Shown piece after piece: positions 1 through 8,362 of a stretch of DNA of 64,000 nucleotides (positions within the stretch are counted from its first letter, which is position 1; each line of letters begins with the position of its first letter). The DNA comes from Parafilimonas terrae (GTDB lineage: Bacteria > Bacteroidota > Bacteroidia > Chitinophagales > Chitinophagaceae): NCBI RefSeq assembly GCF_900115755.1, contig NZ_FOXQ01000006.1, positions 248,001-312,000 on the forward strand. Reading direction: 5' to 3'. The translations under genes and the position numbers were made by a program. The notes under the pieces are model-generated. The model made no database searches. It had not been told where the DNA came from and worked only from the letters and a program-made list of their open reading frames with translations.

Positions 1-32
1 ACAGCAGTAATGGCTGCAGTTATTTTACTCAT
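1..32 (-). CDS. Start of a gene cut by the left edge, possibly 3-oxoacyl-ACP synthase III
   Basis: An ATG at position 32 on the minus strand opens a frame reading MSKITAAITAV before the window ends. Those residues resemble the N-terminus of Bacteroidota FabH proteins, which commonly begin with a charged residue followed by ITAAI and a glycine/valine turn. Only about ten codons are visible, so the assignment is a recognition call, not a domain match. A TAnnTTTG element 19 nt upstream supports a true start. FabH would begin type II fatty acid synthesis by condensing an acyl-CoA with malonyl-ACP. Confidence 0.4.
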   Translation of the reverse strand, partial: MSKITAAITA

Positions 33-51
33 ATTTTAAAATATTGTGTTT

Positions 52-59
52 CAAAAGTA
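52..59 (-). promoter_or_regulatory. Bacteroidota-type -7 promoter element
   Basis: Minus-strand TACTTTTG matches the TAnnTTTG -7 consensus of the Bacteroidota housekeeping sigma factor. It ends 19 nt before the ATG of the gene cut by the left edge. I see no clear -33 TTTG at the expected spacing. Confidence 0.45.
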
Positions 60-87
60 TTGAAATTATAATTATTGACAGAACCCA

Positions 88-582
88 TCATTGCTTATAC
101 AGTTCTTCAAACATACCGGTTTGCCTGTTTTTACGGACATTATCCGCATGAAAATATTTTCCATTCATAGCTATATAAACACCGGGCGGCAAGGTTTGCA
201 CAAAAGCCAGTGCACTGCCGAGATTAAACAAACCATCTGAGCTGCCAAATTTATAAGGGATCATTGCGCCGGTAAGAACAATCGTTTTATTATTTATTCT
301 TCCGGATAAAACTTTAGCTGTATCGGCCATTGTATCTGTGCCATGCGTTATAATGATCTTGTCTTCTTTAGCCGTTTCGCAATGATGCGTAATCAAATCC
401 CTGTCTTCACTGCTCATGCCAAGGCTGTCAATCATCATTAATGTTCGTATATCAACATCAATATTGCTGCGGCCCAGCTTAAGCATTTCAGGCAAATGCG
501 AATCTTTGAAAAAAAGTTCGCCGGTAAGCTCATTATATTCTTTATCGAAAGTGCCGCCGGTTATAAAAATGCGTATTGCCAT
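88..582 (-). CDS. Short asparaginase-domain protein (N-terminal domain only)
   Basis: This 164-residue protein matches the N-terminal, active-site-bearing domain of type I/II L-asparaginases. It has ITGGTFDK near residue 8, where the first catalytic Thr lies, and HGTDTMAD near residue 80, which holds the Thr-Asp pair. The run after GAMIPYK follows the usual fold up to AMNG. The C-terminal domain of full enzymes (about 320-340 residues) is absent, and the catalytic Lys of E. coli AsnB (Lys162) appears to be replaced. The stop is followed by another gene rather than a broken remainder, so I read it as a stand-alone short family member, not a frameshift. It lies downstream of pcm on the same strand. 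Whether it hydrolyses asparagine is open; catalysis is not shown by the sequence. Confidence 0.75.
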   Translation of the reverse strand: MAIRIFITGGTFDKEYNELTGELFFKDSHLPEMLKLGRSNIDVDIRTLMMIDSLGMSSEDRDLITHHCETAKEDKIIITHGTDTMADTAKVLSGRINNKTIVLTGAMIPYKFGSSDGLFNLGSALAFVQTLPPGVYIAMNGKYFHADNVRKNRQTGMFEELYKQ

Positions 583-595
583 ACATAAAATTTTA

Positions 596-704
596 GTTTA
601 CAAGTTCACAGGTTTTCTTGTTCACAGGTTGAAGTTAACCACGCAGTTGTAACCTTAGCCAGATGCTCAAACAAGTAAACTTGTGAACAGGTGAACGCTT
701 GAAC
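596..704. repeat. Inverted-arm degenerate word repeat (word about GTTCACAGG)
   Basis: Left arm 596-634 contains tandem drifting copies of a word like GTTCACAGG. Right arm 668-704 contains the same word in reverse complement (GTGAACAGGTGAAC). The two arms could fold into an imperfect hairpin around an unrelated centre. The element fills the gap between pcm and the asparaginase-domain gene. Confidence 0.6.
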
Positions 705-710
705 TTTTCT

Positions 711-1367
711 CTAATTATTTTTCCCTTTCAACATAGGTACGAAAGAAAAATAATCAAACCATTCTTCATCATAACTGCCATCAGCTTTTTTGGTAAGGCG
801 CAGCATACGTTGCTTATCCCCTTCATTCACGGGCAATACCATTAAACCGCCTGCTTTTAACTGCTCCACTAATTTGGGCGGAATAAAAGGTGCTGCAGCT
901 GTAATAAGCACTTTATCAAAAGGCGCATAAGCCGGCAATCCTTCAAAGCCATCTCCGTAAAAAAATTTTATGTTAGGATATTTTGTTTTGAAGAAGAAAG
1001 ACTTATTAATGTCGTACAATTTACGCTGCCGTTCTATTGTATAAACCCATGCGCCTAATTCCGCCAGCACGCTTGCCTGGTAAACACTGCCGGTGCCTAT
1101 TTCAAGAATTTTATCGCCGCGATGCACATTCAATAATTGCGTTTGATAAGCAACGGTATAAGGCTGGGAAATAGTTTGCTCCGCCGCAATGGGAAATGCC
1201 CTGTCTTCATAAGCAATTTTATCAAAAGCAGAATCTAAAAAAAAATGCCGCGGCACATTATACATGGCTTCCAGCACCATTTCTGATGTTATGCCTTTTG
1301 TGCGCAATGAATCTATCAGTTTTTTTCTTAACCCTTTATGCTGGTATGTATCTTCCAGTTTTCTCAT
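711..1367 (-). CDS. pcm: Protein-L-isoaspartate O-methyltransferase
   Basis: A cytoplasmic repair enzyme that methylates L-isoaspartyl residues formed by asparagine deamidation or aspartate isomerisation, using SAM. The 218 residues match the family length. SAM-binding motif I lies at residues 88-99 and reads LEIGTGSVYQAS; the usual form is GTGSGYQ, so the third glycine is Val95 here. The post-I acidic residue (YTIERQ), GDGFEG, and the ITAAAPFIPP motif near residue 160 are all present. The ATG at 1367 lies 5 nt after a promoter element, which suggests a leaderless transcript. The asparaginase-domain gene follows on the same strand after a repeat element. Confidence 0.92.
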   Translation of the reverse strand: MRKLEDTYQHKGLRKKLIDSLRTKGITSEMVLEAMYNVPRHFFLDSAFDKIAYEDRAFPIAAEQTISQPYTVAYQTQLLNVHRGDKILEIGTGSVYQASVLAELGAWVYTIERQRKLYDINKSFFFKTKYPNIKFFYGDGFEGLPAYAPFDKVLITAAAPFIPPKLVEQLKAGGLMVLPVNEGDKQRMLRLTKKADGSYDEEWFDYFSFVPMLKGKNN

Positions 1368-1372
1368 TGCTG

Positions 1373-1402
1373 CAAACCTAAAAAGCTTGCGCTAACTTTC
1401 AA
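1373..1402 (-). promoter_or_regulatory. Promoter of pcm (TTG, 19 nt, TAGGTTTG)
   Basis: On the minus strand TTG at 1402-1400 is followed by 19 nt and TAGGTTTG at 1380-1373. Both the elements and the spacing fit the Bacteroidota -33/-7 consensus. The -7 element ends 5 nt before the pcm ATG, so transcription would start at or next to the start codon. Confidence 0.65.
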
Positions 1403-1559
1403 TAGATGTTGAAGAAATTATTATGATGTCTGGTTATTAACATCTGCGCATTATATAGCATCTCCTTTAACTTTAAGGTAAATCTGCAACTTATGAAGAA
1501 CGGTCGTCATTTAAAGCAAACCATACCATCTGCGGATTAAAATAAAAGTGCTTAAGGTG

Positions 1560-3011
1560 CTACTGCCATCCGCCACCCAGCGAACGGTATAATTGCACCA
1601 ATGCTATTAATACATCTTTACGGTTATCATTTAGTTCGAGTTCGGCCTGCAATACACTTTTCTGAGCCGTAATAACTTCAAGATAAGAAGCGTAGCCTGC
1701 AACGTATAATTCGTTTGCAGAAGTTACGCCATTACTGAGCTCATTTACTTCCAGTTGTTTAAGCATTTGAATATGCCTTTTGTTTTTTATATCGTTCAAT
1801 CCTATATACACTTCATTGAAACTATTCAGCAGTGATTGCTGGTATTTATAAAAAGCTTCCTTTTGGGCCGCCCCAGCTAATTGATAATTACCCTCTATTG
1901 CTTTTTTATTGAACAAAGGTGCTGTTAGCCCTCCAAGCAAACCATACGTAACCGAGGCGGCATTAAACAGCAAATTTCCCTTGAAAGAATTTAAACCGAA
2001 GTAAGGTGTTATGGTTAAAGCAGGCATTGCTGCCGCATTGGCCGATGCCACATCGAATTTGGTTGCCTGCAGTTCTAAAGCAGCCTGCTGCACATCAGGC
2101 CTTCTTGTTACCATTGCTGATGGAATGCCGGCATATATAACTTCAGGCAATTGTTTTTTTAAAGTACTGCTATCTCTTGCAACAGGCCGCGGATAGCGGC
2201 CAAGCAGGTAATTTATATGTGCTTCAATTGCTGTTATCTGTTGCTTTGCTTCATATTCATAACCCTGTGTATTGTACAACTGCGCCTGGAATTGCTGCAC
2301 GGCAAGCGAGGTACTTTTGCCCGTTTCCTGCATAATTTTTACAACATCCAAAGCATCCTGCTGGTATTTAATATTTCGCTGAATTATCTTTAACTGGTTA
2401 TCCAGTGCCAACAGGCTATAATAACTTGAAGCAATGTCTGCCACCAGCGATGTTACAATAAACTGCCTGCCTTTTTCTGAAGCCAAAACCCTTGCCGCAG
2501 AAGCTTCACGGGCATTTTTTAATCTTCCCCAAATATCAATTTCCCAGTTGCTGTGCAAGCCAATAAAATAATCCTGAACAATTGGCTGCGTTACACGTTG
2601 CTTATCGTTTATATTACCAGAAAGATTAGTGTCGTAATTGCCTACGCCGCTCATGGTATATTTACCATATTTATCAATAGCTGTTGAAACGGCTGCATTT
2701 ACCGTGGGCTGCAGTGCCCCTTTATTCTTTAATAATTGCGCTTTGGCAGATTCTATTCTTTGCCAGGCAATCTGAATGTCCTGGTTATTAGCCAAAGCCG
2801 AATCAATCAGCTTAACTAACAAGCTGTCTCTGAAAAATGTGCGCCATTCTATATTGCCAATACCGGTACTGTCTTTGCCGGATTCTATAAATTTATCAGG
2901 CACATCCTTTAATTCAGGCGTTATAACAGGTTTATAAGTTTTACAGCCTGTGGCAACTAAAAGCAATACAATAAGGATATGATAAATGCTCTTATATTTT
3001 GTTTTCATCAT
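1560..3011 (-). CDS. RND efflux outer-membrane channel lipoprotein (TolC/OprM-like)
   Basis: This 483-residue protein is the outer-membrane factor of a tripartite RND pump and forms the exit duct through periplasm and outer membrane. A lipobox (LVATGC, Cys23) ends the signal peptide. Two outer-membrane efflux repeats follow, with the typical NQDIQIAWQRIESA helix near residue 97 and VTRRPDVQQAALEL in the second half, a hallmark of the NodT/OprM class. The gene is last in the operon, and its start overlaps the end of the permease gene by 20 nt, which suggests translational coupling. Substrate cannot be inferred. Confidence 0.93.
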   Translation of the reverse strand: MMKTKYKSIYHILIVLLLVATGCKTYKPVITPELKDVPDKFIESGKDSTGIGNIEWRTFFRDSLLVKLIDSALANNQDIQIAWQRIESAKAQLLKNKGALQPTVNAAVSTAIDKYGKYTMSGVGNYDTNLSGNINDKQRVTQPIVQDYFIGLHSNWEIDIWGRLKNAREASAARVLASEKGRQFIVTSLVADIASSYYSLLALDNQLKIIQRNIKYQQDALDVVKIMQETGKSTSLAVQQFQAQLYNTQGYEYEAKQQITAIEAHINYLLGRYPRPVARDSSTLKKQLPEVIYAGIPSAMVTRRPDVQQAALELQATKFDVASANAAAMPALTITPYFGLNSFKGNLLFNAASVTYGLLGGLTAPLFNKKAIEGNYQLAGAAQKEAFYKYQQSLLNSFNEVYIGLNDIKNKRHIQMLKQLEVNELSNGVTSANELYVAGYASYLEVITAQKSVLQAELELNDNRKDVLIALVQLYRSLGGGWQ

Positions 3012-6000
3012 TGTCTTTATTCAAACGTTTTTTATGATGGTGATAATGCGTATGTTCATGATGATCGAACTCTTCAGAAAAGGGAATTTCATGCTGATAT
3101 GATGACTCCTCACTTTCTCCTTTTCTCTTCTTTCCAATACTTGCAAACAGAACATATAAACCGGGTATAATTAAAACCCCGAATATGGTTCCCGCCAGCA
3201 TACCGCCTGCTGCTGCCGTACCTATTGAACGGTTCCCCATGGCGCCAGCGCCACTGGCCACACAAAGCGGGATAAGCCCTGCAATAAAGGCAAATGAGGT
3301 CATCAATATTGGCCGCAACCTCGATTTGGCCCCTATTACCGCAGCTTCCAAAATTGATATGCCTTTTTGCCGCTGCATTTCAGCAACCTCCACAACCAAT
3401 ATGGCATTCTTGCCCAACAGGCCAATCAACATTATCAATGCCACCTGCGCATAAATATTATTTTCAAGCCCTAACACCTTCAAAAAGAAAAAAGCGCCGA
3501 ATATACCAGCCGGCAATGAGAGCAATACAGATAAGGGCAATGCGAAGCTTTCATATTGTGCTGCCAGCAACAGGTAAACAAATACAAGGCAAATAATAAA
3601 AATGTATGCTGCCTGGTTGCCGCTTTCAATTTGTTCTCTCGTCATTCCGCTCCATTCAATGGTGTAACCTCTTGGCAGTTTTTCTTTAGCAATGGTTTCA
3701 ATAGCTTTAATAGCATCGCCGCTGCTATAGCCCCTGGCTGCATCACCAGTAATCATAGCCGATGTGTACATGTTATAACGCGTAATTTGTTCAGGGCCTA
3801 ATACTTTTTCCAGTGTTATAAAAGATGAATAAGGCACCATTTCACCTTTATCATTCTTCACATACAAATTCAAAACATCATTTTCTGTATTGCGGTACGA
3901 TGGGGAAGCCTGCAGCATTACCTTATACATTTGATTAAACCGTATAAAATTGGTGGCATAGTAACTGCCCAGCAGGGTTTGCAAAGTGCTCATGGCATTA
4001 TCAATGCTTACACCTTTTTGCGCCGCCATATCCTGGTCAACATGAATTATATATTGAGGAAAGCTGGGATTGAAGCTGGTATAAGCTCCTGCAATAGCCG
4101 GGTTATTATTCAACTGCTCTGTAAAACTTTTTGTTACATTGGCCGTAGCAGCAAGCCCGGTTGCTTTATTTTTATTCAACAACCTTAATTCAAATCCACT
4201 TGCATTACCAAATCCCGGAACTGTTGGTGGTGAAAAATATTCAATAGAGGCATCAGCAATATATTTTGTTTTTTTATTCAGCATTTCTATTACTTCATCA
4301 ATACTTTCTTTACGATCTTCCCATGTTTTAAGATTGATCATTGCCATGCCATAAGAAGCTCCTGATATTTCGCTCATTAAACTATAACCGGCCAGTGTGC
4401 TGATGTTATCCACCTGCGGCATATCTTTCGTTGCCAGTTCAATTTCATCAAGTATTTTCTCCGTTCTGTCAACTGTTGACCCGGGTGGTGTGGTAACATT
4501 CACATAAATCATGCTCTGGTCTTCAGAAGGAATAAAACCTGTGGGCAAAATGGTGGCTATTCCCCCTGTGGCTAAACAGAAAAACCCGAAAAGGGCAAGT
4601 GTTACAAGCTTACGGCCAGCAAGCTTTCCCACAATACCGGCATATTTATTTTCCACCTTATTATAACCTTTATTAAAACCACCAAACAGGCGTTGCAATA
4701 AGCTTTTCTTAGGTTTTGTATTATGCTTTAACAGTAAAGCGCACAAGGCCGGCGTAAGCGTCAAAGCATTAATGCCGGATATAACAATAGAGATAGCCAG
4801 TGTTAACGAGAATTGTCTGTAAAATACGCCTACCGGTCCCGACAGGAAGGCAACCGGTATAAACACGGCCGACATAACAAGCGTTATGGCAATGATGGCC
4901 CCGCTTATTTCTTCCATTGCTTCTACTGTGGCTTCCAATGGCGGCAGGTGCTGTTCCGTCATTTTCACATGCACTGCCTCTACCACCACAATTGCATTAT
5001 CTACTACTATACCAATGGCCAGCACCAATGCAAACAGCGTTAACATATTTAAAGAGAAGCCAAGTATTTGCATAAATGCCAGCGAGCCTACCAATGCCAC
5101 AGGAACAGCAAGTGCAGGAATAATGGTTGAACGGAAATCCTGCAGGAAAATAAATACAACAACAAACACAAGCAGGAAAGCTTCTATCAATGTGCGTACC
5201 ACTTCATGAATACTGGCATCTAAGAACCTTGATACATCATAAGCATAATTGTACGTCATGCCGGGCGGGAAAGAACTTTCTTTCAATTCTTCCATCTTCG
5301 CCTTGATATTATTGATAACATCCCTTGCATTGCTCCCAGGCCTTTGCTTAATCATAATGGAAGCAGAAGGGCGGCCATCTGTTTTGGAAGACATATCATA
5401 ACTCTCTGTTCCAAATTCAACAGCAGCGATGTCTTTTAGTTTTAAAATGGTACCGTCGGGCTGTGCACGCAATACAACCGCCTCATAAGCTTCGGGCGTA
5501 TTAAACTTACCGGTATATTTTAATACAAACTGCGCTACCTGGTTGCCTTTGCCTGAGTTTTCCCCAATTACGCCTGGGGCTGCTTCTATATTCTGCCTGC
5601 GCAGCGCTTCTATCACTTCTTCGGTTGAAATATTATAGGCCAGCATTCGGTCTGGCTTTAGCCAAACCCGCATGGCATAATCACGCACGCCCATTATATC
5701 AACAAGCCCAACGCCTTCAATGCGCTTTAATTCCTGCAATACATTTATATCGGTGAAGTTGTAAATAAATTCTTCGTTCACCGTGCTGTCTTCACTAAAT
5801 ATGTTTAAAAACAGCAGCATGCTGTTTACTTCTTTTTCGGTGGTAACACCGGCACGAATTACCTCTTCCGGCAATTCATCTAATATGGTGGTTACCCGGT
5901 TCTGCACATTCACTGCTGCCTGGTCCGGGTCAGTTCCAACTTTAAACATTACCTGTATCTGCGTAACGCCATTGTTGCTGCTGACAGAATTCATATAAGT

Positions 6001-6225
6001 CATGCCGGGCACACCATTAACAGCACGCTCCAGGGGTATGGCAACCGCATTGGCGCATACTTCGGCATTGGCGCCATTATAGGTAGCTGTAACCACCACA
6101 GATGGCGGAACAATATCGGGGAATTGTGTAACCGGCAATGAAAACAGCGCCAGTACACCAAGCAATACTATAATAAGGGATACAACAAGCGAAAGCACCG
6201 GCCTTCGTATAAATATTTCAACCAT
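2992..6225 (-). CDS. RND multidrug efflux inner-membrane permease (HAE1/AcrB type)
   Basis: A 1077-residue proton-driven drug/H+ antiporter with twelve expected membrane helices and two large periplasmic loops. The N-terminus FIRRPVLSLVVSLIIVLLG fits the HAE1 class. In helix 4 the usual AspAsp pair of AcrB reads VVDNAIVVVE, so one acid is Asn; the helix 10 relay lysine is present in GLLGKNAILVVE. These motifs favour a multidrug pump over a CusA-like metal pump. The C-terminal tail of about 48 residues is polar and carries a His-rich stretch, HHEHTHYHHHKK, at residues 1055-1066 on the predicted cytoplasmic side. It is flanked by adaptor and channel genes in the standard order. Confidence 0.95.
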   Translation of the reverse strand: MVEIFIRRPVLSLVVSLIIVLLGVLALFSLPVTQFPDIVPPSVVVTATYNGANAEVCANAVAIPLERAVNGVPGMTYMNSVSSNNGVTQIQVMFKVGTDPDQAAVNVQNRVTTILDELPEEVIRAGVTTEKEVNSMLLFLNIFSEDSTVNEEFIYNFTDINVLQELKRIEGVGLVDIMGVRDYAMRVWLKPDRMLAYNISTEEVIEALRRQNIEAAPGVIGENSGKGNQVAQFVLKYTGKFNTPEAYEAVVLRAQPDGTILKLKDIAAVEFGTESYDMSSKTDGRPSASIMIKQRPGSNARDVINNIKAKMEELKESSFPPGMTYNYAYDVSRFLDASIHEVVRTLIEAFLLVFVVVFIFLQDFRSTIIPALAVPVALVGSLAFMQILGFSLNMLTLFALVLAIGIVVDNAIVVVEAVHVKMTEQHLPPLEATVEAMEEISGAIIAITLVMSAVFIPVAFLSGPVGVFYRQFSLTLAISIVISGINALTLTPALCALLLKHNTKPKKSLLQRLFGGFNKGYNKVENKYAGIVGKLAGRKLVTLALFGFFCLATGGIATILPTGFIPSEDQSMIYVNVTTPPGSTVDRTEKILDEIELATKDMPQVDNISTLAGYSLMSEISGASYGMAMINLKTWEDRKESIDEVIEMLNKKTKYIADASIEYFSPPTVPGFGNASGFELRLLNKNKATGLAATANVTKSFTEQLNNNPAIAGAYTSFNPSFPQYIIHVDQDMAAQKGVSIDNAMSTLQTLLGSYYATNFIRFNQMYKVMLQASPSYRNTENDVLNLYVKNDKGEMVPYSSFITLEKVLGPEQITRYNMYTSAMITGDAARGYSSGDAIKAIETIAKEKLPRGYTIEWSGMTREQIESGNQAAYIFIICLVFVYLLLAAQYESFALPLSVLLSLPAGIFGAFFFLKVLGLENNIYAQVALIMLIGLLGKNAILVVEVAEMQRQKGISILEAAVIGAKSRLRPILMTSFAFIAGLIPLCVASGAGAMGNRSIGTAAAGGMLAGTIFGVLIIPGLYVLFASIGKKRKGESEESSYQHEIPFSEEFDHHEHTHYHHHKKRLNKDNDENKI

Positions 6226-6327
6226 TTAAATAACTTTAATTGTGCTGTAGCAATAATTATTTTGTGAAAATGCAACTGACGGGCTGATGCCAAAAGCACA
6301 GCTATATACCGCAATAATATTTATGAT

Positions 6328-7449
6328 TTAACGCGTGGCGAGAAGGCTATCGGCTGCAAGCATGCGTGGCTCTATACGCATTCCATCACGTATGTTTTGC
6401 ACCCCTTCATACACAATTTTATCGCCAGACTTGAGGCCTGACTGAACTACAAAATATCGGTCTATCCTGGTGCGTGGCACAAAGGTTTTCATCTTAACAG
6501 TACTGTCTGTATTCAATACAAAAACATAGTTTTTATCCTGTATATCAAATACAGCCTTTTGTGGCACCATTAAAGCATTATGCACTTGGGTAGTGATGCT
6601 GATTTTACCTGTAGAACCGTGTTTCAAAATCTTGTCGGGATTAGGAAACCTTGCCCGGAAAGCGATGGAGCCTGTGCCCTGGTCAAACTCTCCTTCCATG
6701 GTTTCTATTTTACCGCTACTGCCATACACTGAACCGTCGGAGAGAATGAGTTTTACGTTATTATCAGGAAGGTTCTTGTTGGTTTGAAGGTTGCGCACAT
6801 ATTCGAGGTATTCATTTTCAGATACCCTGAAATAGGCCAATACTTCAGAAAGGTCTGAAACAGTAGTAAGCAGGTCGCCTTCATTTATAAGGCTGCCCAG
6901 CTTAAGCGGTATTCGGTCTATAACACCATTAAAAGGCGCCCTTATTAAAGTGTGCGATAAATGCAGGGCTGCCTCATCTTCTATTGCCTGCTGTTCATTC
7001 AGCCGGGCTTGTGCGCCTTTTAGTTTTGACTGGGCTAATTCAAGTTCTGTTTTTGATATAACTTTTTTATCAACCAGCAACTGTATTCTTTTTATTTCCA
7101 GTTCAGATGCATGTACTGCAGCCTTTGCATCGGCTACGCCCGCCCTTGCTTTGGCAAGGTCGAGTTGAAACTGCTGATCATTTAATTTAAATAAGGGCTG
7201 GCCCTTTGATACAGGCTTCCCTTCATCCACATAAATTTTTTCAAGATAGCCCTGCAATTTGGAACGTATCTCCACATTTTGAACAGCCTGCACATCCGCT
7301 ACATAACCATTTTGAAGGCTTGTATCTTCCGGCTTTAATTGTATAACAGGCAATACCGGAATTTCTTTTTGCTTTTTGTTTTCAGTATTAGAACTACAGC
7401 CTGTAATAACAATAATAATAGCGCAATAAATAATAGGTTTTATATTCAT
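6328..7449 (-). CDS. RND efflux periplasmic adaptor lipoprotein (membrane fusion protein)
   Basis: A 373-residue adaptor that links the permease to the outer-membrane channel. A short signal peptide ends at a lipobox (VITGC, Cys18). After it come a beta strand and half lipoyl motif (NVEIRSKLQGYLEKIYVDEG), an alpha hairpin rich in Ala/Lys/Glu around residues 90-155, the second half lipoyl motif (IRAPFNGVIDRIPLKLG), and the beta-barrel and membrane-proximal domains. It precedes the permease gene by about 100 nt on the same strand, in the common adaptor-permease-channel order. The family is clear; the substrate is not. Confidence 0.94.
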   Translation of the reverse strand: MNIKPIIYCAIIIVITGCSSNTENKKQKEIPVLPVIQLKPEDTSLQNGYVADVQAVQNVEIRSKLQGYLEKIYVDEGKPVSKGQPLFKLNDQQFQLDLAKARAGVADAKAAVHASELEIKRIQLLVDKKVISKTELELAQSKLKGAQARLNEQQAIEDEAALHLSHTLIRAPFNGVIDRIPLKLGSLINEGDLLTTVSDLSEVLAYFRVSENEYLEYVRNLQTNKNLPDNNVKLILSDGSVYGSSGKIETMEGEFDQGTGSIAFRARFPNPDKILKHGSTGKISITTQVHNALMVPQKAVFDIQDKNYVFVLNTDSTVKMKTFVPRTRIDRYFVVQSGLKSGDKIVYEGVQNIRDGMRIEPRMLAADSLLATR

Positions 7450-7526
7450 CGTTACAAATTTTTGGTTTAATCGTGCTCATAATGGCTATAAGCAATACCA
7501 CATGTATTCAATATGTAACAATGAAA

Positions 7527-7949
7527 TCAGAAAGGTGTTAAGCGAAAGAGAAAGTGATAATGTGCCGGAACGCTGAAGGTTCTGTTGCAAGCTGTAAGGC
7601 ATTGCAATGCCGTTGCAGTAATTATTTTATAATTGTACTCAAAACTATTTTTTTTAGGGTATTCTTTTAAGCGAAACTGGTGGGTACGGGGCGTTTGCTT
7701 ATCCATTTTAAAACTAAACAGTTCATGGCCATCGCCATTTAAATCCATATTCAACAGACCACCTAAGATGTGAAGCAACGACACATTATCTTGCGAGGTT
7801 GCTTCTATAGCATCTGAAATTGAGTCTATTTTATTATTGGCAAATGGCTGCACAGCATAGGATACAGTTCTTAAACCGAAACAAAAGAGCACTAAAAAAC
7901 AAAGCCATTTTTTTAGTATATGGGTTTTGTATTTTTTATGCAGCAGCAA
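7527..7949 (-). CDS. Small exported protein of unknown function heading the RND operon
   Basis: I do not recognise this 140-residue protein. It has a basic N-terminus followed by a hydrophobic stretch (LCFLVLFCFGL, residues about 17-27) and a likely signal cleavage after SYA. The mature part has an acidic segment with DLNGDGHELF and ends in an aromatic, His-containing tail (HYHFLFRLTPF). It lies 77 nt upstream of the adaptor gene on the same strand, so it is probably the first gene of the efflux operon. A sensor, metal-handling or accessory role is possible but not shown. The frame is long and has a signal peptide, which is why I accept it as coding. Confidence 0.6.
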   Translation of the reverse strand: MLLHKKYKTHILKKWLCFLVLFCFGLRTVSYAVQPFANNKIDSISDAIEATSQDNVSLLHILGGLLNMDLNGDGHELFSFKMDKQTPRTHQFRLKEYPKKNSFEYNYKIITATALQCLTACNRTFSVPAHYHFLFRLTPF

Positions 7950-8362
7950 TAATTACAAGATTTTTAAATGAGATAAATACCAACGCTGTAAAGATAAATT
8001 AAAGAGATGAAAACAGGGCCTGCCGCATTTCTAAGTTTTCTTAAAATATATATAAAGCGTATATAACACTTTAAATGAACCATCATCTTTTTCATCTGCT
8101 AAATCCAATATATTAAAAAGATATTTTCTCTTTACTATTACAATAGTGCGCCTTTAATTTTGATTGCAATAGGTACACTTTCAAATTCTCTCAATTGTTT
8201 AAAAAAATGTATCTTGCAACCTATCAGTAAATAATGAAATTCCTCTCTTCCAATTTAGATCTGCTCAATCACTAACACGCCGTTTTATACAGCGGGCAAT
8301 TTCTTATGCCCTTTAGCATTTACGCTTCAAAAAATTTATCGTTCATTATTTAATCATTTATT
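7950..8362. other. 413-nt gene-free divergent region
   Basis: This AT-rich stretch separates the RND operon (minus strand) from rocD (plus strand) and must hold both promoters. I see no exact TAnnTTTG element here; the nearest are TATCTTTA on the minus strand near 7995 and TATCTTG on the plus strand near 8212. No tRNA, repeat or strong hairpin is evident. Confidence 0.5.

Noticed and set aside
88-582. Asparaginase gene broken by a frameshift
   Set aside because: No remainder of the C-terminal domain is found in other frames downstream; the next gene begins within 56 nt.
7820-8002. 60-residue plus-strand frame overlapping the small exported protein
   Set aside because: It is antisense to a gene with a clear signal peptide, and the product shows no domain.
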